Shown here piece by piece: positions 6,446 to 13,996 of a stretch of 38,427 nucleotides of DNA. A program made the translations under genes and the position numbers. Origin of the DNA: an uncultured Clostridia bacterium (lineage in GTDB: Bacteria > Bacillota > Clostridia > Oscillospirales > CAG-382); NCBI GenBank assembly GCA_947628695.1, contig CANRAV010000018.1, positions 1-38,427 on the forward strand. The letters run 5' to 3'. How positions within the stretch are numbered: position 1 is the stretch's first letter; each line of letters starts with the position of its first letter. The notes below the pieces were generated by a model. That model searched no databases, was not told the DNA's origin, and saw only the letters and a program-made list of their open reading frames with translations.

Positions 6446-6774
6446 GCATACGCAGGGAAGAAGCAAAAAACACTTTGCGCCATCTGGACGCGATTATCAA
6501 TTTACTCCCAGAGGACGTTGATATTCTCTCCGTTGATATTCCGGGAAGAATCAGCGGGCGCGAGTTTGAGGCAGGAATATTCCTTTTTGCCGCAGATTTG
6601 GAGGCTATCAAGGAAAACTATAACATGAGCTGTATTCGTGAAGAAGCCATGAGCGGCTACCAGGGAACGTCCTACCAGTATTTCACCGTTGAAAACATAG
6701 CGGTGTATCAGCTCATACGTAGAGCCGCCCTCTCTGGAACAGAGGATAGCGGCAGCGAAAAAGAAACTACTTAA
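6442..6774 (+). CDS. Hypothetical phage protein, 110 aa
   Basis: Not recognised. Acidic protein with no signal or membrane segment; the N-terminus is helical (REEAKNTLRHLDAIINLLPE). It is translationally coupled to the preceding gene (ATGA overlap, AAAGGAG upstream) and lies 29 nt before the Gp157 gene, at the start of the recombination module. Confidence 0.7.
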   Translation: MSIRREEAKNTLRHLDAIINLLPEDVDILSVDIPGRISGREFEAGIFLFAADLEAIKENYNMSCIREEAMSGYQGTSYQYFTVENIAVYQLIRRAALSGTEDSGSEKETT

Positions 6775-6803
6775 AACCTATCACACCAAAAGGAGTTTGT
6801 CAG

Positions 6804-7295
6804 ATGAACCTTTACGAGATAGACCGGCAGATACAGGAGATCATCGAGAGCGGCGTCGATCCTGAGACTGGGGAACTGACGCTTGACCCGGAGGCGTTGG
6901 ACGCTTTGCAGATGGAGCGCGACGCCAAAATTGAAAACCTCGCCTGCTACATTAAGAATCTGACCGCCGACGCAAAAGCTATCCGGGTCGAGGAACAGGC
7001 CCTTGCGGAGCGGCGCCGGTCCGCTGAGAACAAGGCCGAGCGGTTGAAGCGGTATCTGTCCGACGCGCTGGCGGGCGAGAAGTTCAGCACGTCCCGCGTG
7101 GCGATCAGCTGGCGCAAGACCAGCGCGGTACAGGTGGACGAGGCGGCGTTTCTGGCTGACACAAATAACTGGAATTTGGGGCTTTACACGATGGAGCCAA
7201 AAATCAGCAAGACTGCCATTAAAGAGGCCATATCCAAAGGGCGCGTCGTTAGTGGCGCAGAGCTTGTGTCCGGCATGAGCATGAGCATTAAGTGA
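6804..7295 (+). CDS. Siphovirus Gp157 family protein
   Basis: 163 residues. The N-terminal helix (MNLYEIDRQIQEIIESGVDP) and the long central coiled coil with many Glu, Arg and Lys (ENLACYIKNLTADAKAIRVE, EERRRSAENKAERLKRYL-like) are typical of the Sipho_Gp157 family. The C-terminal part (ISWRKTSAVQVDEAAFL) is also conserved in that family. Gp157 proteins sit beside single-strand annealing proteins in many Firmicute phages and are linked to phage recombination or resistance; the precise activity is unsettled. Here too the next gene is an annealing protein. Site AAAGGAG precedes the ATG. Confidence 0.88.
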   Translation: MNLYEIDRQIQEIIESGVDPETGELTLDPEALDALQMERDAKIENLACYIKNLTADAKAIRVEEQALAERRRSAENKAERLKRYLSDALAGEKFSTSRVAISWRKTSAVQVDEAAFLADTNNWNLGLYTMEPKISKTAIKEAISKGRVVSGAELVSGMSMSIK

Positions 7296-7303
7296 GGTGC
7301 GGC

Positions 7304-7927
7304 ATGGATAATATGGAGCTTTACGAAAAGGGAAGGTCTGTCCCGGATGAAGCAAAAAAGTCCATAGATGCTGGGCGTCTTAAGGGCATGACCGACATAA
7401 ACCCCATGTGGCGTATCAAGCGGCTGACGGAGATATTCGGCCCGTGTGGTATCGGCTGGTGGTACGTCATCAAGGACAGGCGCTTGCAGACAGGGGCAAA
7501 AGATGAAGTCTGCGCTTTCGTAGACATTGACCTGTACTACAAGTGGCAGGACACCGTTTCCCAGCCCGTCCCCGGCACTGGCGGCAGCAAGTTTGTAGCT
7601 CTTGAAAATAAAGGGCCGTACACGTCCGACGAGTGCTTCAAAATGGCCCTGACAGACGCAATAAGCGTCGCTGCAAAGGCCATCGGCATTGGCGCAGATG
7701 TGTATTACGCCAAAGACCGGGACAAGTACACGGGCAGCGGTGGCGACGCCGATAATACCAGGCGTCCCGCTGAGTTCTGCGAAGAGTGCGGCAGGGAGAT
7801 CGAGGACTATATCGACCCTAACGGCAAAACCGTGAGGGCGGCGGCGATCATAAAGCGCAGCAAGGAAATGTTCGGTCGCTGTCTGTGCGTCGAGTGCGCC
7901 ACAAAACGACAAGAGGCCACGGCATGA
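7304..7927 (+). CDS. Rad52/Sak-like single-strand annealing protein
   Basis: 207 residues. The core (NPMWRIKRLTEIFGPCGIGW, then DEVCAFVDIDLYYKW and GPYTSDECFKMALTDAISVA) matches the pattern of phage Rad52-like annealing proteins, which pair complementary single strands in phage recombination and replication. The C-terminus adds a zinc knuckle (FCEECG ... CLCVECA), probably for DNA or partner binding. The ATG at 7304 has GAGGTG 4 nt upstream. Flanked by Gp157 and a NinB-like gene, which supports the recombination role. ERF-type annealing protein is the main alternative. Confidence 0.8.
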   Translation: MDNMELYEKGRSVPDEAKKSIDAGRLKGMTDINPMWRIKRLTEIFGPCGIGWWYVIKDRRLQTGAKDEVCAFVDIDLYYKWQDTVSQPVPGTGGSKFVALENKGPYTSDECFKMALTDAISVAAKAIGIGADVYYAKDRDKYTGSGGDADNTRRPAEFCEECGREIEDYIDPNGKTVRAAAIIKRSKEMFGRCLCVECATKRQEATA

Positions 7928-8442
7928 GAGTTGAATCGTGTACGATGGAGGGCAACAGGCTATGCCTGTCCCTCCACCGGGACGGCATGGTGGACGCGAG
8001 GCGGTTTTTGCTGCACTTCAAACCGGGCGAGTACGACATCAAAAAGGCCACGAAGAAACGGAGCCTTGACGCAAACGCTATGCTTTGGCGTATGTGCGGG
8101 CTGGTCGGCGCGGCTGTTGGTGAGCCGAAAGAGGCCATCTACAAGAAGAATATCCGGGAAGCCGGCGTGTTTGATCTCGCCTATATCAAGAGCGAGGCGG
8201 TCATCGACTTCATGGAGGCGTGGGCCAAGCATGGTATCGGCTGGTTTTGCGATATTGCAGATGACGGTGCGCTTCCGGGCTATAAGCTGCTGATCGTCTA
8301 TAAAGGCTCTTCCGAGTACGACACAAAGCAGATGTCCCGGCTCATAGACAGCGTTATGCAGGACGCGGAGGCCGTAGGCGTTGAAACACTGAGCGAGCGG
8401 GAAATGTCTCTGCTGCTTGAGGACTGGGGGAAAAGGAAATGA
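7924..8442 (+). CDS. NinB-like recombination-associated protein
   Basis: 172 residues starting at the ATG that overlaps the previous stop (ATGA). Segment KKRSLDANAMLWRMCGLVGA followed by KEAIYKKNIREAG resembles the 'RS-x-x-QN' opening of NinB (Orf) proteins of lambda, which bind ssDNA and help annealing. YKGSSEYDTKQMSRLIDSVM near the end is a conserved block in similar Firmicute phage proteins. Placement after the annealing protein agrees. The NinB assignment is by pattern only. Confidence 0.6.
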   Translation: MRVESCTMEGNRLCLSLHRDGMVDARRFLLHFKPGEYDIKKATKKRSLDANAMLWRMCGLVGAAVGEPKEAIYKKNIREAGVFDLAYIKSEAVIDFMEAWAKHGIGWFCDIADDGALPGYKLLIVYKGSSEYDTKQMSRLIDSVMQDAEAVGVETLSEREMSLLLEDWGKRK

Positions 8443-8735
8443 CAGACATTGAAATGCACATAAGAAACATGAACGGCCTTTTGGACTGGTCGAAAAAGAA
8501 CTTTCCTGACGTGATAACTCAGACCATCGACGCGGGGCTGGACGCGCTGCGCCGCCTGCAAGTCATTGATAAGCCTTGCATGTTTTGCGAGACGTTTGAT
8601 TTCGCAACAGCAGCGGTGCATACAAGCATCAAAGGATCTTGCATATCATTAGCTGGCGGTTTTACAAGATTCTCCAAGGAAGAAAGATTTAAATACTGTC
8701 CCGTGTGTGGTCGGCGCATTAAATATGAAAACTGA
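8439..8735 (+). CDS. Hypothetical zinc-knuckle protein, 98 aa
   Basis: Helical N-terminus and two cysteine pairs (CMFCETF near 48-51 and YCPVCGRRI near the end), which together can bind one zinc. No known family. Coupled to the NinB-like gene by an ATGA overlap and overlapping the HNH gene by 11 nt. Possibly a nucleic-acid-binding accessory of the recombination module. Confidence 0.7.
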   Translation: MTDIEMHIRNMNGLLDWSKKNFPDVITQTIDAGLDALRRLQVIDKPCMFCETFDFATAAVHTSIKGSCISLAGGFTRFSKEERFKYCPVCGRRIKYEN

Positions 8736-9051
8736 CCGCACAAAGGCAACGTCCATCCCGGCAGCGGTTAAACAAGCGGTTTATGACCGCGATTCTGGCT
8801 GCTGTGTCTGGTGCGGGAGGCGCGGGGCTTTGCCAGAGGCGCATTTCATATCCCGGTCAAAAGGCGGTCTGGGCGTGGAAGAAAATATCCTCACCTTATG
8901 CCGCTTCCCGTGCCATGAGCAATACGACCGTGGGCCGATAGAGCGGAGGGAGGAAATGCGTACATATTTCCGGGAATATCTCAAGAGCCAATACCCCGGC
9001 TGGGACGAGAAAAAACTGATCTATAAATCACCGTGGAGGGGGAGCGTGTGA
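8725..9051 (+). CDS. HNH endonuclease-like protein
   Basis: 108 residues. CCVWCGRR provides the first zinc Cys pair, AHFISRSKGG the H of the HNH, ENILTLC the N with a Cys, and CHEQYD the last C and H. This is a full beta-beta-alpha metal HNH fold. It is unlikely to be the packaging HNH, which normally lies beside the terminase; here it is among recombination genes, so Holliday-junction or DNA-repair cleavage is more likely. The start lacks a clear ribosome binding site and depends on coupling to the overlapping upstream gene. Confidence 0.82.
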   Translation: MKTDRTKATSIPAAVKQAVYDRDSGCCVWCGRRGALPEAHFISRSKGGLGVEENILTLCRFPCHEQYDRGPIERREEMRTYFREYLKSQYPGWDEKKLIYKSPWRGSV

Positions 9052-9233
9052 GCGATCTTAAACCTTGCCCGTTTTGCGGTGGGACCGTTGAAGTGTGGGA
9101 AACGGAGTTTGGCGTTATACAGGTTGTCGAGTGCAAATCATGTGTGACGCGGTTCGTTTTCCCCTATACAAGAAAGGGCCATGAACTCTTAGAATTTTGG
9201 AATAAGCGAGCACAGGAGGATTTATCATGCTGA
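9048..9233 (+). CDS. Second Lar-like zinc-ribbon protein
   Basis: 61 residues starting at GTG 9048, which overlaps the HNH stop and follows GGAGGGGGAG. LKPCPFCGGTVEVW, then VVECKSCVTRF and a C-terminal LLEFWNKRAQ match the Lar family pattern better than the copy at 5555. Lar-type proteins were first linked to alleviation of type I restriction. The phage carries two divergent members. Ends 7 nt inside the SSB gene. Confidence 0.8.
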   Translation: MSDLKPCPFCGGTVEVWETEFGVIQVVECKSCVTRFVFPYTRKGHELLEFWNKRAQEDLSC

Positions 9234-9631
9234 ACATAATCACCATCCAAGGCAGGCTGACCAAAGACCCGGTTTTGCGTTATACGCAATCCAATACGCC
9301 CGTCGCGTCTTTCACCGTTGCCTTTGAGCGGGACGTGAAGAATCAGGACGGCACACGCAAGACGGACTTCATTGACTGTATTGCGTGGCGCGGCGCGGGC
9401 GAGTTCGTTTCAAAGTATTTTGCCAAAGGGGACATGATCGCCGTGTCAGGGCGGCTGGAACTGCGGGACTGGACAGACCGGGACGGCAACAAACGCCGCT
9501 CCGCTGAGGTCAACACGTCAAACATCTACTTCTGCGGCGGCAAGAAGGACAATGCTGCTGGACAGTCAGAAGATTCCGCAGGACCCCATTTTGAGGATAT
9601 AGACGATTCAGACGGCGAGCTTCCGTTTTAA
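9227..9631 (+). CDS. ssb: Single-stranded DNA-binding protein
   Basis: 134 residues. The OB-fold begins MLNIITIQGRLTKDPVLRYT and includes VASFTVAFER, DFIDCIAWR, GDMIAVSGRL and EVNTSNIYF, as in bacterial SSBs. A short acidic linker leads to the tip DDSDGELPF, the signal by which SSB recruits partner proteins. It coats ssDNA at the phage replication fork. AGGAGG lies 7 nt before the ATG. Confidence 0.97.
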   Translation: MLNIITIQGRLTKDPVLRYTQSNTPVASFTVAFERDVKNQDGTRKTDFIDCIAWRGAGEFVSKYFAKGDMIAVSGRLELRDWTDRDGNKRRSAEVNTSNIYFCGGKKDNAAGQSEDSAGPHFEDIDDSDGELPF

Positions 9632-9673
9632 TGGGAAGTTGCAGAGAATTTTATTTTATAGGGAGGCTACGGC

Positions 9674-10273
9674 ATGAAAGCTGTTATTTCTACAACTGAG
9701 TTTAACCGTCTTATTGACGCTACTAAGAAATTCTTTAGCACGGATGATCAAAACCGCCCCAAATTCACTTATATCAGGATGGAGTTTAGCAAAGGTGAAA
9801 ACGGGGAAGAGAACAAAGTGCTGGCCGTTGCGGTTGACGGATATAGGCTTTCCGTTGAGAGCGGGAGTGCGCTCGACGTGGACGAGAGCTTTACAGTTTA
9901 CATAAAGCCTAATTTCCGCTTTCCCGCTGTTCGCTGGCCCAAAGAAAACTATTGTGAGATCACGCTTAATGGTGAAGAGTGCATTATACGCAGCGGCGGG
10001 TTTGTGTATGGCTACCGTCAGCCTAAAGAGCCTGAGAATTTCTTGGACTGGAAACAAGTTGTACCAGACCGGGAATGTGTCTTTAGATACGGCATAAATC
10101 CTAAATATCTCATAGCTGCAATACAGGCGGCGGCTGTTCGGCGCGTTCACAGCGAGCCGATCATACTTGAGTTTTACGGAGAAAATCTGCCTATGATCTT
10201 AAGGCTTGGAGGAAGTTCTAGCTTTAAGATGGTGTTGCCGGTAAGGTTAAGGGACCAATATAAGGAAGAGTGA
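9674..10273 (+). CDS. Sliding-clamp-like protein (DnaN-like, half size)
   Basis: 199 residues, against about 365-375 for bacterial DnaN. VAVDGYRLS (52-60) matches the clamp 'ATDGHRL' motif of the middle domain. The end MVLPVRL (186-192) matches the C-terminal 'MPMRL' that forms the partner-binding pocket. The length allows two clamp domains rather than three. Three-domain bacterial clamps form dimers, while two-domain clamps such as T4 gp45 and PCNA form trimers, so a trimer is plausible. It follows SSB and precedes a replication gene. An inhibitor or mimic of the host clamp is the alternative. GGGAGG lies 8 nt before the ATG. Confidence 0.72.
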   Translation: MKAVISTTEFNRLIDATKKFFSTDDQNRPKFTYIRMEFSKGENGEENKVLAVAVDGYRLSVESGSALDVDESFTVYIKPNFRFPAVRWPKENYCEITLNGEECIIRSGGFVYGYRQPKEPENFLDWKQVVPDRECVFRYGINPKYLIAAIQAAAVRRVHSEPIILEFYGENLPMILRLGGSSSFKMVLPVRLRDQYKEE

Positions 10274-10323
10274 GGTGTGTTAGGGGGCAACAGACTGATA
10301 AAGGCGTGAAGGTGGTGTGACCG

Positions 10324-10995
10324 TTGGAGAGCGAATATGTGAAGCTCTGGACAAGCTATGAGGCGTATTTCGAGCCTCTCGGTGACGCGGAAGTAGGGCG
10401 TCTGGCACGGGCGATGATAAGCTATAAATCGTCTGGGACTGAGCCAAAATTCAGCGGGAACGAGCGGTTTGTGTGGCCCGCGATCAAGCGGGACATAGAC
10501 TTTGCCATAGCAGCACAGAAAGAGCTATCACAGACAAGAGCCGATTGCGGCAGGCTTGGCGGCAGACCTTCAAAATCTAAAACAAATGCTTTGGATGATA
10601 ACCAAAAAAACCAAAAGGTTTTTGAGGAAAGCAAAAAAAGCCATGGTCAAGATAAAGGTCAAGGTCAAGGTAAAGGTCAAGATAAGGGTAATATAAATTT
10701 CTCTCCTAGCGGAGAGAAAACGCGCCCGCGATTCATCCCGCCCACAGTTGAAGAGGTCGAGGCGTACATACAAGAGCGCAAAAGCAACGTGGACGCACAG
10801 CGGTTCGTGGACTTCTATGCCTCTAAAGGCTGGATGGTCGGTAAAAACCCTATGAAGGACTGGCGGGCCGCTGTCCGCACATGGGAGCAGCGGGACGGCA
10901 CGCAGACGCAGGCACAGGCAATTGCCAGTTCTACGCCAGATGCCGGGGAGCTAGAGCGTATGCGGAAGCTGCGGGATAGATTGAGAGGCGGTTAA
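10324..10995 (+). CDS. Phage replication initiator/replisome organiser-like protein
   Basis: 223 residues from a TTG start behind GGTGGTG. An N-terminal domain (about 1-85; SYEAYFEPLGDAEVGRLARA, then WPAIKRDIDFAIA) is followed by a low-complexity linker in which the DNA repeats GGTCAA/GGTAAA units (HGQDKGQGQGKGQDKG). The C-terminal domain (about 135-190; IPPTVEEVEAYIQERKSNVD, then FVDFYASKGWMVGKNPMKDW) is the conserved block found at the end of DnaD-like phage replication proteins. It probably loads the host helicase at the phage origin. No separate helicase loader is seen in the window. The origin may lie within this gene's repeats, but that is untested. Confidence 0.75.
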   Translation: MESEYVKLWTSYEAYFEPLGDAEVGRLARAMISYKSSGTEPKFSGNERFVWPAIKRDIDFAIAAQKELSQTRADCGRLGGRPSKSKTNALDDNQKNQKVFEESKKSHGQDKGQGQGKGQDKGNINFSPSGEKTRPRFIPPTVEEVEAYIQERKSNVDAQRFVDFYASKGWMVGKNPMKDWRAAVRTWEQRDGTQTQAQAIASSTPDAGELERMRKLRDRLRGG

Positions 10996-11709
10996 ATGGC
11001 TGAGAGCGTGGCGTATAACATGGACTGTCTCACAGCCATGCGGCAGATGCCAGATAAAGCGTTCGATCTTTCTGTAGTCGATCCACCATATGGACGTGGA
11101 GAGCACGGGGGGAAATGCCGGAGCGGATATGTTCTGCAGAAGAATGGGACAAGGCTATTCGTATCTGATGGAAACTACGAGAAGAAGTCATGGGACATGG
11201 AGCCACCATCACATGAATACTTTGAGCAGTTACGTCGTGTATCAAAGAATCAGATTATATTCGGGTGCAACTACTTTGTCGGAGAAACCTTTGGCCCTGG
11301 TCGAATCATCTGGGATAAATGCAACGGAGCGTCCAACCAATCCGATTGCGAGATTGCCTACAACTCCATGACGAGCCGGGTTGATCTGTTCCGCTTTATG
11401 TGGTCTGGAATGATGCAGGGCAAGAGCATATCTGAAGGTTCAATCATGCAAGGGAACAAAGCTCTAAACGAGAAGAGAATCCACCCCACGCAAAAGCCAG
11501 TGTCCCTTTACAGGTGGATTTTTCAACGCTACGCCAAACCGGGCGACAAGATACTGGACACGCATCTTGGCAGCGGTTCAAGCCGTATAGCGGCCTATGA
11601 CGCGGGGCTGGATTTTACAGGCTATGAGACAGACCCGGACTACTTTGAGAAGCAGGAGCAGCGGTTTAACGCGCACACGGCCCAGATGAATCTATTTCTA
11701 GGAGAGTAA
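10996..11709 (+). CDS. DNA N6-adenine/N4-cytosine methyltransferase
   Basis: 237 residues. DPPYGRG at 29-35 is catalytic motif IV. HPTQKPVSLYRWI and LDTHLGSGSSRIAAYDAGLD give the motif X/I region for binding S-adenosylmethionine, and FTGYETDPDY is motif II. The order (DPPY first, SAM motif last) is the beta class. No restriction enzyme is adjacent, so it is an orphan phage methylase, probably protecting phage DNA from host restriction or marking it for regulation. The target sequence cannot be inferred. Start is immediately after the preceding stop. Confidence 0.93.
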   Translation: MAESVAYNMDCLTAMRQMPDKAFDLSVVDPPYGRGEHGGKCRSGYVLQKNGTRLFVSDGNYEKKSWDMEPPSHEYFEQLRRVSKNQIIFGCNYFVGETFGPGRIIWDKCNGASNQSDCEIAYNSMTSRVDLFRFMWSGMMQGKSISEGSIMQGNKALNEKRIHPTQKPVSLYRWIFQRYAKPGDKILDTHLGSGSSRIAAYDAGLDFTGYETDPDYFEKQEQRFNAHTAQMNLFLGE

Positions 11710-11714
11710 ATCAG

Positions 11715-11885
11715 ATGTATGCAATACACGCAAAAAAGAGCGGCGATAGGTGGCAGACCATTGACACGGCAAAAACCGAGCCAGAGGCCATGAGGAAATA
11801 CGGCAAGCACCGTGTTGAGCTAGGCCCTGAGTATCTAATGTGCATGACGGGAGGGGAGGAACAGAACGGCCATGATCGAGTTTGA
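11715..11885 (+). CDS. Small hypothetical protein, 56 aa
   Basis: Short frame with AGGAG 10 nt before its ATG. The product (MYAIHAKKSGDRWQTIDTAK...) resembles small phage proteins that begin with a strand-turn-strand and then 'EPEAMRKYGKHRVEL'. Its end overlaps the next gene by 14 nt. No family known to me. Confidence 0.6.
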   Translation: MYAIHAKKSGDRWQTIDTAKTEPEAMRKYGKHRVELGPEYLMCMTGGEEQNGHDRV

Positions 11886-12210
11886 AAATTATTACTATAT
11901 TGCTGCGGAGGAAATCGCGCTGATAGAAACGAAAAAAGGCGACACGGACTACCCCTATATCTTGTCGGTCACGCTCAAGAGCGGAAAAACCGTGAGCGTG
12001 AGCTACAAGACCAAAGAGGCGAGGGACGTTGCACGCAGAAGAATGGCAAATCAGATCAGCATGGATTTGCGGCAGGACTGGGAGCAGATACATAACAGGC
12101 TCTACTTGTTAAATGACGCGGTGAAGCGCGTGGACAAGCGGCAGCTTAGGATTTGGCGTATTCTCTCAAAACTACTGCATATTGACGAAAAGGAGGCGAG
12201 CGAGACATGA
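11872..12210 (+). CDS. Hypothetical phage protein, 112 aa
   Basis: N-terminal beta-rich part (MIEFENYYYIAAEEIALIET, then YILSVTLKSGKTVSVSYKT) looks like a small PH- or SH3-like barrel. It is followed by a helical, basic C-terminal half (RQDWEQIHNRLYLLNDAVKR). Function unknown. A GGAGG lies about 11 nt upstream, and the 3' end overlaps the next start (ATGA). Confidence 0.7.
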   Translation: MIEFENYYYIAAEEIALIETKKGDTDYPYILSVTLKSGKTVSVSYKTKEARDVARRRMANQISMDLRQDWEQIHNRLYLLNDAVKRVDKRQLRIWRILSKLLHIDEKEASET

Positions 12211-12446
12211 AAAAACTTGTGTGTGGGTGCTTAGGCACGATCTATGACGCCGTGTTGAGCGAAATACCCGGTTTGATGACGGGGGACCGTACAGATCGTA
12301 CAGACGAGTGCATAAACGCCGTGGCTAAGCACATGAAGTGTAAAGCGGACGCGAATACAGAAACGCCCGGATTTTGGCAATATAGCTGGCCCGATATTGG
12401 GACGCTTACGTGGGAGAGCAAAAAGATGGAGGCGAGCGGGACATGA
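12207..12446 (+). CDS. Hypothetical phage protein, 79 aa
   Basis: Short soluble protein with a Cys pair near the N-terminus (VCGCLG) and no membrane segment. It has a coupled start (ATGA) behind AAGGAGG and a coupled end (ATGA). Not recognised. Confidence 0.6.
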   Translation: MKKLVCGCLGTIYDAVLSEIPGLMTGDRTDRTDECINAVAKHMKCKADANTETPGFWQYSWPDIGTLTWESKKMEASGT

Positions 12447-13132
12447 AGCCGATGATGTTTAACGCCGATATGGTCCGGGCTATCTGGGAGGGGCAAAAGA
12501 CCGTCACCAGGCGGCTTGTGAAGGGTTACGCGCTTAAGCATTTGGAAGTAGATGTCGATGGCAGCGTTATTGGGATTTACCAGCAGGACGAGGGGACCGT
12601 GTTCCCGGCGTCGAGCTTTGCCCCGTATCAGCCCGGAGAGATCGTCTATGTGCCGGAAGCGTGGCGGTTGCTGGATATGTGGGAAACACTTGTCAGACGG
12701 CGGGACTGTGCCAAGTTGGAGTTCCAGGACGGCGAGGTAGTACGGTTTCACTTTTACGACCGGGAGCGGGCAGAAAAATGGAGGAAATACCTGGACAAGC
12801 CGAAGGAACACTGGCAATCTCCGTATTTCATGCCCCGCGAGGCGGCGCGGCTGTTTCTCCGCATCAAGGACGTGCGGGCGGCGCGGCTGCAGGACATCGA
12901 CGAGGAACAGGCAAAGGCAGAGGGGGCAAGATCGACTTTTGGATTTGTCACAGACCCGGAAAACGAGTATGCGCCACCGCCCCATACAGCGAGAGAGGAT
13001 TTTCAACGGGTATGGGACAGCACCGTCAAGCCCAAAGACCGGGACAGGTTTGGATGGTCGGCAAATCCCTGGGTGTGGGTGATTGAGTTTGAGCGGATCA
13101 GCAAACGGGAGGCGCACGGTGGCGAAGCGTAA
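12443..13132 (+). CDS. ASCH/PUA-like phage protein
   Basis: 229 residues. The opening MKPMMFNADMVRAIWEGQKT followed by VTRRLVK is the signature start of phage ASCH-type proteins. The barrel continues with YQPGEIVYVPEAW, REAARLFLRIKDVRAARLQD, a C-terminal FQRVWDSTV and the last strand WVWVIEFERI. ASCH domains resemble PUA RNA-binding domains; in phages the role is unknown, with RNA binding or nucleotide handling proposed. Starts by ATGA overlap with the previous gene, with GGAGG upstream. Confidence 0.8.
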   Translation: MKPMMFNADMVRAIWEGQKTVTRRLVKGYALKHLEVDVDGSVIGIYQQDEGTVFPASSFAPYQPGEIVYVPEAWRLLDMWETLVRRRDCAKLEFQDGEVVRFHFYDRERAEKWRKYLDKPKEHWQSPYFMPREAARLFLRIKDVRAARLQDIDEEQAKAEGARSTFGFVTDPENEYAPPPHTAREDFQRVWDSTVKPKDRDRFGWSANPWVWVIEFERISKREAHGGEA

Positions 13133-13355
13133 CTGCCAGAACTGCCAGAACAAGGAGTATTGTACCCGGACGCGGCAGTGGAGCGAGAGAGGGTGTAGGC
13201 TATTCAAACCGAGAGACAGCGGGCCTCGCTCCACCTTGCCAGAATGTTCACGGACGAGCTGCAAGGGAAACACCGGGCAGCGGTGCAACATACTGAAAAA
13301 CAATGACTTTGGCGGGCGCGAGTGCCCGTTTTACAGGGGGCGGGACGAGGGGTGA
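13119..13355 (+). CDS. Cysteine-rich small protein, 78 aa
   Basis: Starts at GTG 13119 behind GGGAGG (6 nt). Ten cysteines in 78 residues include CQNCQNKEYC near the start, C-x(8)-C-x(3)-C in the middle and GGRECPFYRG at the end, which suggests two zinc sites. Basic overall. Likely nucleic-acid or protein binding; not a known family to me. Overlaps the C5 methylase start (GTGA). Confidence 0.65.
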   Translation: MAKRNCQNCQNKEYCTRTRQWSERGCRLFKPRDSGPRSTLPECSRTSCKGNTGQRCNILKNNDFGGRECPFYRGRDEG

Positions 13356-13996
13356 AGGTTCTGGAACTATTCGCCGGTACACGATCAATCAGCAAGGCGT
13401 TTGAACGACACGGGCATGAAACATTCTGTGTGGAGTGGGACAAGCAGTTTGAAGGTATCGACCTGTATCAAGACATCATGCGACTGACAGCACAAGACAT
13501 CTTGACGCGATTCGGTCGGCCCGATGTGATATGGGCCTCGCCGGACTGTTCATCATATAGCATAGCTGCGATAAGCCATCATAGACGGCGAGAAGAAAAC
13601 GGGAACTTAGTACCTGTGAGCGACTATGCTAAGTTTTGTGATCGCGTGAATCAGCATGTCCTATGTCTTATTATGACCTTATCCCCTAAGTGTTGGTTCA
13701 TTGAAAATCCGCGGGGGGGTATGAGAAAAATGGACTTTATGAACGGTTTACCACGGTACACCGTTACATACTGTCAATACGGGGATAATAGGATGAAACC
13801 TACCGACATCTGGACGAATCACCCAGACCCAAAATTCAAGCCTCCTTGTCACAACGGCGACCCTTGCCACGAATCCGCGCCACGTGGAGCAAAGACGGGT
13901 ACACAGGGGAGAAAGGGCAGCATTGAAAGGGCTAAGATACCAAATGAGCTATGTGAACACATCGTAAAGATATGTGAGGAATACTATGACCAGTGA
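13352..13996 (+). CDS. DNA C5-cytosine methyltransferase
   Basis: 214 residues from a GTG start overlapping the previous stop. Motif I is VLELFAGTRSISKAFERHG (SAM binding), motif IV is ASPDCSSYS (62-70, catalytic Cys66), and motif VI is IENPRGG. Classical enzymes have Pro-Cys in motif IV; here an Asp stands between Pro and Cys (PDC). The protein is short and I see no clear long target-recognition region, so specificity must come from a small insert near GLPRYTVTYCQYGDNRMKPT. Second orphan methylase of this phage. It probably protects phage DNA from restriction. Confidence 0.85.
   Translation: MKVLELFAGTRSISKAFERHGHETFCVEWDKQFEGIDLYQDIMRLTAQDILTRFGRPDVIWASPDCSSYSIAAISHHRRREENGNLVPVSDYAKFCDRVNQHVLCLIMTLSPKCWFIENPRGGMRKMDFMNGLPRYTVTYCQYGDNRMKPTDIWTNHPDPKFKPPCHNGDPCHESAPRGAKTGTQGRKGSIERAKIPNELCEHIVKICEEYYDQ

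Noticed and set aside
12242-13303. Minus-strand frame of 353 codons over the ASCH-like region
   Set aside because: No ribosome binding site or recognisable domain. It is opposite three coupled plus-strand genes with good start signals.
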